From the NCBI GenBank assembly GCA_020433455.1, contig JAGRCP010000006.1:1-64000 (forward strand): 64,000 nucleotides of DNA, written 5' to 3'. Below are positions 28,273-35,236 of the stretch, in pieces. Numbering within the stretch: the first letter of the stretch is position 1; each line of letters opens with the position of its first letter. The translations under genes were made by a program, and so were the position numbers. Source of the DNA: Caldilineaceae bacterium. Lineage in GTDB: Bacteria; Chloroflexota; Anaerolineae; Caldilineales; Caldilineaceae. The notes beneath the pieces were generated by a model, which was not told where the DNA came from, did not search any database, and saw only the letters and a list, made by a program, of their open reading frames with translations.

Positions 28273-28332
28273 GCTCCCGGGAGCGCCGGACTCTAGTCCG
28301 GCAAGCGTAGCAAGCTGAAGCTTGGCGTTCCC
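28273..28332. repeat. Palindromic element D with three-way-junction shape
   Basis: An outer stem, GGGAGCGCC (28279-28287) with GGCGTTCCC (28324-28332), encloses two hairpins: GGACT/AGTCC (within a GCCGGACTCTAGTCCGGC palindrome) and CAAGC/GCTTG. GCTCCCGGGAGC at 28273-28284 is an alternative palindrome. It sits directly after the stop codon of the ABC ATPase gene. Confidence 0.6.
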
Positions 28333-28333
28333 A

Positions 28334-29905
28334 TTATTGGGATTCCTGCGGATGAGGCTCAGCGGTAACGCCCGCCATCATGAGCCCCAGCTCCTCGGCA
28401 TTGGTTGCGTCTCGGTCCACGACGCCCATGATGCGCCCCTCGTAGATGACAGCAATGCGGTCCGACAGCGCCAGAATTTCGTCCAGATCTTCGGAGATGA
28501 GCAGCGTGGCCGTGCCCTGACCGCGCTGCGCCAGCAGCCGGTTGTGGATATATTCGGTCGCGCCGATGTCCACACCCCGGGTGGGTTGCGCGGCAACCAG
28601 CACGTCCGGATTGCGCGCCAGCTCCCGGGCGAGGATGAGCTTCTGAATATTGCCGCCGGAGAGGCTCTTCACCGGCGTGTCGATGGAGGGCGTCTTGACC
28701 CGAAACTCCTCTACCAGGCGCCGGCTGAAGCGGGAGATGGCCGGGAAGTTGAGAAAAATGCCGCGGCTCAGGGGCGGTCGGGTGTGGTCCTGCAGCACCA
28801 GGTTATCGGCTACGCTGAAGGACTGGATCACGCCGTCGTGCATGCGCTCTTCCGGAATGTAGGCCAGCCCCGCGGCCGTGCGCTGCGCCGGTGACCAGGC
28901 GGTGACGTCATCGCCCGATTTGACGACGCTACCCTGTTCCACCGGCCGCAACCCCGCGATGACCTCAGCCAACTCCCGCTGACCGTTGCCGCTGACGCCC
29001 GCGACGCCCAAAATTTCGCCCGCCTTGACGGTAAGGGTGACGTCATCCAGCGCTTTGTTGCCCAGGATGCCCCGGGCCGCCACGCGGTCGAGCTGTAGCC
29101 CGTTGCGGCTTGCCTGAATGGCGGGCCCTTTCATCCGTTCCAGCAGCACGTCCCGTCCCACCATCATGCGGGCCAGTTCGCTGCGGGTCACGCCGGCGTT
29201 GACCACGCTGTCGATGAGGCGGCCGTTGCGCAGCACGCTGATGCGGTCGCTCAGGGCCAGCACTTCGTGCAGCTTGTGGCTGATGAAGATGAGGCTGTGG
29301 CCGTCCAGAGCCATCTGGCGCAGGGTGACGAAAAGTTCGTCCACCTCCTGGGGCGTGAGCACAGCGGTCGGCTCATCGAGAATCAGGAGGGCCGCGCCCC
29401 GATAGAGCGCCTTGATGATCTCCACCCGCTGGCGCTCGCCCACGGCCAGCGTCCACACCGGCGCCCTGGGGTCTACATGCAGGCCGTAGACCCCGGCCAG
29501 TTCCCGGATGCGCGCCTCCACCTTGTCCAGATCCAGGAGGGGGCCGCGGCTCGACTCCAGCCCCAGGGCCACATTCTCGGTGACGGTCAGCGTGTCCACC
29601 AGCATAAAGTGTTGATGGATCATGCCGATGCCCCGATCGATGGCGTCGTTGGGCGTGTCGATGGCGGCGGCGCGGCCGTTGATCCGAATCTCGCCTTCGT
29701 CCTGGTGATAGAGGCCGTAGAGGATCTTCATCAGGGTCGATTTGCCCGCGCCGTTTTCACCCAGCAGCGCATGCACTTCGCCCGCGCGCACGTCAAAGTT
29801 TACGTGGTCGCAGGCCAGCACGCCGGGAAAGCGCTTGACAATGTCAACCATCTCCAACTGTTCGATTTTCGGGCGGCCGGTGGGCAGGAGGTTTGTGTCA
29901 GTCAT
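28334..29905 (-). CDS. BMP-type (nucleoside-like) ABC transporter, double ATPase
   Basis: A 523-residue protein with two ABC domains. The N-terminal domain has Walker A GENGAGKST, Q-loop MIHQHFMLV, a divergent signature (LAVGERQRVEI) and LILDEPTAVLTP. The C-terminal domain has a degenerate Walker A (GVSGNGQRE), LSGGNIQKLILARE and a Walker B with AAQPTRGVD. This is the layout of the YufO/RbsA-type ATPases that pair with BMP lipoproteins. The start at 29905 has a weak SD; the open frame upstream overlaps the lipoprotein gene and is not convincing. Confidence 0.94.
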   Translation of the reverse strand: MTDTNLLPTGRPKIEQLEMVDIVKRFPGVLACDHVNFDVRAGEVHALLGENGAGKSTLMKILYGLYHQDEGEIRINGRAAAIDTPNDAIDRGIGMIHQHFMLVDTLTVTENVALGLESSRGPLLDLDKVEARIRELAGVYGLHVDPRAPVWTLAVGERQRVEIIKALYRGAALLILDEPTAVLTPQEVDELFVTLRQMALDGHSLIFISHKLHEVLALSDRISVLRNGRLIDSVVNAGVTRSELARMMVGRDVLLERMKGPAIQASRNGLQLDRVAARGILGNKALDDVTLTVKAGEILGVAGVSGNGQRELAEVIAGLRPVEQGSVVKSGDDVTAWSPAQRTAAGLAYIPEERMHDGVIQSFSVADNLVLQDHTRPPLSRGIFLNFPAISRFSRRLVEEFRVKTPSIDTPVKSLSGGNIQKLILARELARNPDVLVAAQPTRGVDIGATEYIHNRLLAQRGQGTATLLISEDLDEILALSDRIAVIYEGRIMGVVDRDATNAEELGLMMAGVTAEPHPQESQ

Positions 29906-29933
29906 GGGTTGGTTGTCTGGGATATCGAAAACG

Positions 29934-30009
29934 GTAGGGACACGAGGTGCGGCGGCCAGCCGATTGTGCGCCGGGCGAAATATTCTTCCGCCGCACCTCG
30001 TGTCCCTAC
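29934..30009. repeat. Inverted repeat E, 22-bp perfect arms
   Basis: GTAGGGACACGAGGTGCGGCGG reads on the plus strand at 29934-29955 in two halves (GTAGGGACACG and AGGTGCGGCGG), and its exact reverse complement lies at 29988-30009; the loop is 32 nt. It fills the gap between the BMP lipoprotein and the ATPase. It could act as an mRNA stabiliser that raises lipoprotein level relative to downstream genes. Confidence 0.75.
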
Positions 30010-30014
30010 ATGGC

Positions 30015-31073
30015 CTATTCCATTTCCACCGTGATGCTGCCGTCGATGATGCCCTGCACGGCCTCTTCCGCCGCGGCTTTGACGTCATCGGGCGTGGCGT
30101 AGCCGTCGTTGAATTCGACGACCAGGCCGCCGTCCGCCAGGGTGAGGACGTAGGCCGTGCCGCCCAGCTCGCCGGCGTTGATCTTGCTGATCATGTCGTT
30201 GATGGTGCCGGTCCAGTCATAAAGCTGATTGGCGATAACCAGATCGGGCGCCAGGGAAGTCTGCGCGCTCTGGGTGCCCAGCCAGGGGACGCCCGCTTCT
30301 TTGGCCACGCCCACCGCGCCCACGACCTGCTGGGCCGAGCCGGTGAGCACGTCCGCGCCGGCCTTGATGTGGGTGTTGGCGGCTTCCGCGGCCAGCGCGG
30401 TGTCGCCGAAGTTGCCCGTGTAGGAGATGTTCACGTCAATGTCGGGATTGGTCGCCTTGACGCCCGCCACAAAGCCGTCGATGTAGAGCTTGGCATCGCC
30501 CGCCTCCACGGGACCGACCACGCCGATGACGCCCGACTGGTTGATCATGGCGGCGATGACGCCGTTGACGTAGCCGCCTTCCTGCGCGTTGGCCTCATAG
30601 GCGAAGACATTCTCATAACCTTCATCCGCGCCGGTGTCAATGGCCGTGCCCCAGGCAAAGCTCGTCTCCGGGAAATCGGTGGCTACCTCGAACATGGAGT
30701 TGCCGTACTGGGTGCCGTGGGCCATGACCAGATCATACCCGTCCGCGGCGTAATCGCGGATGGCAGCCGCGGCGTCAGCCACATTAAACATGTTCTCCGA
30801 GTACGCGATCTCCATGGCGCCCTCGCCGCCCATCTCGCTCTGCACCGCCACCAGGCCGTCATACATGGACTGACTCCAGGCCAGGTCCGTGATGGTGCTG
30901 GGCATGACAATGGCGACCCGGAACGGTTCCGCGGTCGCGTCTTCGCTGCCCGCCGCCTCCGTATCGGCCGCTGCGTTGTCATCCGCCGGCGCGTCGGCTG
31001 CCGGCGCCGCGCACGCGGCCAACGCCATGGCCAACACGATCGTCAAACCAATCAACCACAATCGCTTCTTCAT
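30015..31073 (-). CDS. BMP-family ABC substrate-binding lipoprotein
   Basis: A 352-residue lipoprotein. The signal peptide has the lipobox LAAC with C21, then a low-complexity Ala/Asp/Glu linker to about residue 48. The body matches the BMP/PnrA family (FRVAIVMPSTITDLAWSQSMYDGL; AYSENMFNVADAAAAIRDYA; VIAAMINQSGVIGVVGPVEAG). Characterised members bind nucleosides, and some related proteins other ligands. It is third of four genes, between permeases and ATPase. Confidence 0.94.
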   Translation of the reverse strand: MKKRLWLIGLTIVLAMALAACAAPAADAPADDNAAADTEAAGSEDATAEPFRVAIVMPSTITDLAWSQSMYDGLVAVQSEMGGEGAMEIAYSENMFNVADAAAAIRDYAADGYDLVMAHGTQYGNSMFEVATDFPETSFAWGTAIDTGADEGYENVFAYEANAQEGGYVNGVIAAMINQSGVIGVVGPVEAGDAKLYIDGFVAGVKATNPDIDVNISYTGNFGDTALAAEAANTHIKAGADVLTGSAQQVVGAVGVAKEAGVPWLGTQSAQTSLAPDLVIANQLYDWTGTINDMISKINAGELGGTAYVLTLADGGLVVEFNDGYATPDDVKAAAEEAVQGIIDGSITVEME

Positions 31074-31119
31074 TGTCCTGTTTTCCTTTCAGAAAGTGAC
31101 ACTGTCTCTAACGATACGA

Positions 31120-31157
31120 TTAACCATTCACAATTCTCAATTCACCATTCATTATTA
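31120..31157. repeat. AT-rich repeat C, copy 1
   Basis: TTAACCATTCACAATTCTCAATTCACCATTCATTATTA on the plus strand (19- and 19-base halves). It overlaps the stop codon of the permease gene that ends at 31155. Similar AATGGTTAATG / CCATTCACAATT sequences occur at 49657-49730 and, weakly, 48368-48392. It stands out from the GC-rich surroundings. Confidence 0.5.
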
Positions 31158-32087
31158 CTCCCCGCGTTCATACGGCTTGGTCAGCGCAGCCGGCTGCTGA
31201 ATCTGGCGGACGGCCACGGCCAGGGCCACGATGGTCAGCACGTAAGGCAGCATGACCGCGATATCCGAGGCGATGGGCAGACCCAGCACCTGAATCCACA
31301 ATTGAAACGCGCTCACCGTGCTGAACAGGAGCGCGCCGCCCAGAATACCGTAGGGACGCCAGCCGCCGAAGTAGACCAGCGCCACGGCGATAAAGCCCAG
31401 GCCGTTGGTCATGTTCTCCTGAAAGACGTTGAGCAGGCCGATGCTCATGGAGGCGCCGGCCAGCCCCGCCATGGCCGAACCGAGAATGGTCGTGGCGTAG
31501 CGCACGCGGTTGACGCTCACGCCCAGGGAATCGGCTGCTTCGGGGTTTTGGCCCACCGCCCGTATTTTGAGGCCGAAGGTCGTCTTGTTGAGCACAAACC
31601 AGCTCAGGGGCACCATGAGGAAGGCAAGATAGGTCAGGATGTTCTGGTCGAAGAATACTTCGCCGATGACGGGAATGCGGCTGAGTACGGGGATGGCAAC
31701 GGCGCGGAAGCCGGAGACGCTCTCCACCGAGCCGATGAGCATCTTGAAGAGCAGGCTGCTCATGCCCATGCCGAAGAGATAGAGGCCGATGCCGCTGATG
31801 CCCTGCTCCGCCTGCATGGTGACGCTGACGACGGCCATGAGCAGCCCCATGAGCGCGCCAACGCCCAAGGCCGCGGCCACGCCCAGCCAGAGGTTGCCCG
31901 TGTTGAAGACCGTGTAGAAGCCCGCAAACGCGCCCATGAGCATGATGCCGTCTACGCCCAGGTTGAGCACGCCTGAACGCTGGCCGAACATTTCGCCCAG
32001 GGCCGCAAAAAGATAGGGCGTAGCCAACCGGACGCCGCTGTGGGCGATGCCGATGAGGACGCCCAGGGTGAAGAGTTCGTTCATCAC
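31155..32087 (-). CDS. BMP-type ABC transporter permease, second subunit
   Basis: A 310-residue polytopic protein of the branched-chain/ribose permease fold (YufQ-like). FGQRSGVLNLGVDGIMLMGAF is the family motif near the N-terminus, and AVGQNPEAADSLGVSVNRVRY the central coupling loop. Its start overlaps the upstream permease stop by 4 bp. It pairs with the 388-residue permease to form the channel. Confidence 0.94.
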   Translation of the reverse strand: MMNELFTLGVLIGIAHSGVRLATPYLFAALGEMFGQRSGVLNLGVDGIMLMGAFAGFYTVFNTGNLWLGVAAALGVGALMGLLMAVVSVTMQAEQGISGIGLYLFGMGMSSLLFKMLIGSVESVSGFRAVAIPVLSRIPVIGEVFFDQNILTYLAFLMVPLSWFVLNKTTFGLKIRAVGQNPEAADSLGVSVNRVRYATTILGSAMAGLAGASMSIGLLNVFQENMTNGLGFIAVALVYFGGWRPYGILGGALLFSTVSAFQLWIQVLGLPIASDIAVMLPYVLTIVALAVAVRQIQQPAALTKPYERGE

Positions 32088-33250
32088 CGCTCACCCCCAT
32101 GACCGGCGGTTGGCACAATGAGCGGCTGGTCGCCCGTGTTTGCGTCATCCTGCTCCAGCGAAACCCGGCGACGGGAACGTCTGCGCACGAAGATATCGCT
32201 GGAGACGACGAAGAGGACGATCAACCCCTGGAGCGCCACGATGAGCGCGCTGGGCACCTGCATGGAGCGCTGCATTTTGTCCGCGCCCACCAGCATGCCG
32301 CCGAAGAAGAAGGAGGCGGGAATCGCGCCCAGGGGATGGAGTTTACCGAAAAGCGCGGCCACAATGCCGCTAAAGCCGTAGCCGCCGGAGAGGCCTTCGA
32401 TCATGCGGTGGTGGACGCCGGTGACTTCCACCGCGCCCGCCAGTCCGGCAAAGAGACCGCTCAGGGTCATGGAGAGGGTCATGTAGGTGCGCACGGGAAT
32501 GCCTGCATAGCGCGCCGCCGCGGGGTTGGCGCCCACCGCCCGGATGCGATAGCCGATGGTGGTGCGCCAGAGCAGCAGATAGACGATAATAGCCAGAATG
32601 ATGGCGTAGATGATGCCCGAATGGAGCAGCGTGCGGGGCATCAGCCGGGTGATCCAGACCTGCTGGGGCAAGGCCGCGCTCTGGGGGATGTTGGTGCCCG
32701 CGGCGATCTGTTCCGGGTCCAGCATGGGCCCGCGCAGGAGAAAGTTCATGAGTTGCAGCGCGATGGCGTTGAGCATGACCGTGCTGAGGATTTCGTTGAC
32801 GTTGAGACGCGCCTTCAATACCCCAGCGATGCCGCCCCAGACCGCGCCGGCCAGCGCGCCCGCGGTCAGCGTGGAGGGCAGCAGCAGCCAACGGGGCCAT
32901 TCGGGCAGCGCCAGGGAAAAGGCGGCCGCGGCCAGCGCGCCCACGATGATCTGCCCCTCGCCGCCGATGTTGATCATGCCGCCCCGAAAGGCGATGCAGA
33001 TGCCCAGCGCCACCAGGAGCAGGGGCGTCATTTTGGTAAGGGTCTGGGTGATGCCGGAAGTGTTGCCGAACGCGCCGCGGAACATGGCCGCATAGGCGTC
33101 CAGAGGGTTGACGCCCAACAGCAGCAAGAGGAATGCACCTGTGAGCAGGGCTGCGGCGACAGCCAGCAAGGGCAGGGCAATATCAATCAGTTGACCGATA
33201 AGCCGGCGTCTTTGCCGATTTGAGCGTACAGCGTTCATGGACATAGACAC
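32084..33250 (-). CDS. BMP-type ABC transporter permease, first subunit
   Basis: Up to 388 residues, YufP-like. A basic N-terminus is followed by about nine hydrophobic segments; GGMINIGGEGQIIVGALAAAAFSL and AVGANPAAARYAGIPVRTYM are the family motifs. A basic, polar C-terminal tail follows. Start options are GTG 33250, ATG 33244 or ATG 33238, none with a clear SD. It is the first gene of the importer operon. Confidence 0.93.
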   Translation of the reverse strand: MSMSMNAVRSNRQRRRLIGQLIDIALPLLAVAAALLTGAFLLLLLGVNPLDAYAAMFRGAFGNTSGITQTLTKMTPLLLVALGICIAFRGGMINIGGEGQIIVGALAAAAFSLALPEWPRWLLLPSTLTAGALAGAVWGGIAGVLKARLNVNEILSTVMLNAIALQLMNFLLRGPMLDPEQIAAGTNIPQSAALPQQVWITRLMPRTLLHSGIIYAIILAIIVYLLLWRTTIGYRIRAVGANPAAARYAGIPVRTYMTLSMTLSGLFAGLAGAVEVTGVHHRMIEGLSGGYGFSGIVAALFGKLHPLGAIPASFFFGGMLVGADKMQRSMQVPSALIVALQGLIVLFVVSSDIFVRRRSRRRVSLEQDDANTGDQPLIVPTAGHGGER

Positions 33251-33289
33251 GTGGCAGTGGTGTGTGCGCCACAGGGCGGGGTGAGATTG

Positions 33290-33319
33290 ATTATACTAGC
33301 TTACACCGAAGCAGGGCAA
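33290..33319 (-). promoter_or_regulatory. Promoter of the BMP importer operon
   Basis: On the minus strand TTGCCC (33314-33319) and a perfect TATAAT (33290-33295) are 18 nt apart, about 40 nt before the first permease. The match is reasonable but not tested. Confidence 0.5.
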
Positions 33320-33440
33320 TGCGCAATCGTGAAAAACAGGAGAGAAAAGCCGGGCAGGTTTTGGGCAGATTGTATGGGCGTGGGGCAGCGTACGTTGAAA
33401 CAGCATTTATTTGGAGGGAAGAAGGCGGAATTATAGATTG

Positions 33441-33944
33441 TCATTCTTTGCCATAGCCTATGCCAGTTTCAAGTATCCCAAGCCTTAGCTGCCCCGATTC
33501 GTCGGGTGGCTGATTACTGGCCCAGTATTTGTACTGTTCGGTTTTGCCCAGATGCATAGCAATCGATCTGATTGATAATTGACGTAATAGCTTTACGGTT
33601 ATGGGGCGCTTTTCATCCCAAAAAATAAGTGATTCGAGAGATTGTGTTGTCGGTTCCGAAGTGAGCAACTTATATACAAACCTTGCCTCATCTTCCGTTC
33701 TGAAGGGTAAAAAATTTAGGGTCATTCGGATCTTATGTGGTTGACAAAGGCAAAGCCGTTTGGCGCTTGAATTCTCCAGTAGGGCGCGCACGCAAGGGGC
33801 GCACCCTATCACATGAAATCCCAAAGAGCCAAAATTTACAGTGTCGTCAAATACAATTGGCTTATCCTGAATCGGCCCAACCAATCTGAAATTTAAGTTT
33901 TTGTATATGTAATCAATCGCGTGTTGAACGGTCTTTTCGGTCAT
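33441..33944 (-). CDS. Hypothetical AT-rich protein with clustered cysteines
   Basis: A protein of about 167 residues (176 if the ATG at 33971 is used; AGCAGG before 33944 favours the shorter form). I do not recognise the family. Features are CAPC near residue 48, then CLCQPH about 16 residues later, a possible metal site, and a C-terminal helical half. Base composition is clearly more AT-rich than its neighbours and codon choice is unlike them, which suggests later acquisition. It is flanked by unrelated operons. Confidence 0.6.
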   Translation of the reverse strand: MTEKTVQHAIDYIYKNLNFRLVGPIQDKPIVFDDTVNFGSLGFHVIGCAPCVRALLENSSAKRLCLCQPHKIRMTLNFLPFRTEDEARFVYKLLTSEPTTQSLESLIFWDEKRPITVKLLRQLSIRSIAMHLGKTEQYKYWASNQPPDESGQLRLGILETGIGYGKE

Positions 33945-34055
33945 CAGGACCTGCTTTCTGGGGATTGACATAGCTTGTGGAAGTATGGCTGATATTTTTG
34001 ACCGTACAAACAGCTCAGAGCCCAGTCCCGCGATTCGTTTGTTGCGTTTGCTCCC

Positions 34056-34934
34056 TCAAACAAACTCGTCCCCCGCGCGTTCGCTGATGCCCCGGGCGCC
34101 GCCTTGCTCAGGCTCCGGCTTGGCTTTACGGCGGCGACCGCGTTGGCGGGCCGGTTTTTCGTCGCCGCGCTGGATGGCGCTTTTTTCGATGACCGGATAG
34201 GCGCGCATGACCGCAGCATCTTCTTCCACATGGGCGAAGTAGAGGCGATCCCGGCGCAGGGTGCGGGCGAAGTCGTCAAAGCCCAGCGCATCCACCACCT
34301 CGTCCGGGCGACCGGTGGCGCCTTCCCGCTGCTGGACGCGCAGGAAGATGCGATGCTCCTCGGCCTCGGGATCATAACCGGCGTAGCGCAGCTCGTAGAT
34401 CAGCGGCCGCAGATTGTATGCATAGCGGCGGCCTTTACGCTGACGCTCGCGCCGGATTTCGTTGGCGCTGAGAAAGCGGGCGATAGCGTCTTCCAGCGCC
34501 GCTGGATCGATTTCGTCGGGCTCGGCATAGAGCAGGATGGTGTAATCCGCGCCCGTGAGCAGGCTTTGCAGCGCGGTCGTTTTGGCGGGCACTTCCTCCA
34601 GCGCGTGGAGGGTGACGCCGGGCGGCAGCTTGGCCGTGATGCGGGTTTGCAGCTCGTCCGGCGGTAAAGGCGGGCTGAAGGTGATGTCGATGAACTCGCG
34701 TATGCCGGTGATGCCCACGCCAAGAGGCGAAGCGAACTGGATGTGGGGCTGGGGATTGAAGCCCTGCTTGTAGAGAAGGGGCAGATCGGCCCGGCGCAGG
34801 GTGCGTTCCCACAGGCGAAACTCGTCGCTATGGGAGATAAACTTGACGGCCTCGCCCTTTTCATAGGTAATGCGCACGCGTTGGCGCGGGGCGGGCTCGG
34901 CTGGATTGTGGTTTTGTTCGGTTGCGGATTCCAT
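34056..34934 (-). CDS. DUF2344 radical-SAM-linked protein (TIGR03936 type)
   Basis: A 292-residue protein. The core (residues about 18-235) begins RVRITYEKGEAVKFISHSDEFRLWERTLRRADLPLLY and continues GFNPQPHIQFASPLGVGI, the family signature. Members accompany a large radical-SAM protein; the joint function is not established. A basic Arg/Lys/Gly-rich tail of about 40 residues suggests RNA contact. It starts 2 nt after the small gene upstream, so it is in the same operon. Confidence 0.9.
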   Translation of the reverse strand: MESATEQNHNPAEPAPRQRVRITYEKGEAVKFISHSDEFRLWERTLRRADLPLLYKQGFNPQPHIQFASPLGVGITGIREFIDITFSPPLPPDELQTRITAKLPPGVTLHALEEVPAKTTALQSLLTGADYTILLYAEPDEIDPAALEDAIARFLSANEIRRERQRKGRRYAYNLRPLIYELRYAGYDPEAEEHRIFLRVQQREGATGRPDEVVDALGFDDFARTLRRDRLYFAHVEEDAAVMRAYPVIEKSAIQRGDEKPARQRGRRRKAKPEPEQGGARGISERAGDEFV

Positions 34935-34936
34935 CG

Positions 34937-35236
34937 CTACTCGCTTTGATCGTACGTTTGCGTCTTTCCCGCCTCTATCACCAATCCCAAATCGGTGGCC
35001 GCGGGTTTGCCGCACGGGGCCGCGCCGACCGCCTGGGCAAGCGCATGTGCGGCGGGCGTAAAATAGAGGACGTAATCACAGTGCAACTTCCCGCCGGACT
35101 CGTGACGGTAGAAGAGCGCAATCTCGTCCGACGCGTCGCTTTGTCCATATGCAGTCAGGAAACGGCTTTTGATGCTCTCCAACTCTTCGTCTGCCAGCAT
35201 GGCATCGCCGAGATTTTTGGTGAACCAGGTATTCAT
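34937..35236 (-). CDS. Small unknown protein inside the radical-SAM operon
   Basis: A 99-residue protein, not recognised. It has a strong SD (GGAGATAAACG before ATG), overlaps the radical-SAM stop codon by 4 bp, and ends 2 nt before the DUF2344 gene, so it is a real member of the operon. It is acidic in the N-terminal half (LADEELESIKSRF), then FYRHESGGKLHCDYVLYF, a predicted beta pair. There is no signal peptide. A partner or regulator role for the two flanking proteins is inferred from position only. Confidence 0.8.
   Translation of the reverse strand: MNTWFTKNLGDAMLADEELESIKSRFLTAYGQSDASDEIALFYRHESGGKLHCDYVLYFTPAAHALAQAVGAAPCGKPAATDLGLVIEAGKTQTYDQSE

Noticed and set aside
29742-31976. 744-codon open frame on the plus strand
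   Set aside because: It runs antisense to the well-supported BMP importer genes, is very rich in Arg, His and Gly, and has no SD or family motif. It is a high-GC shadow.
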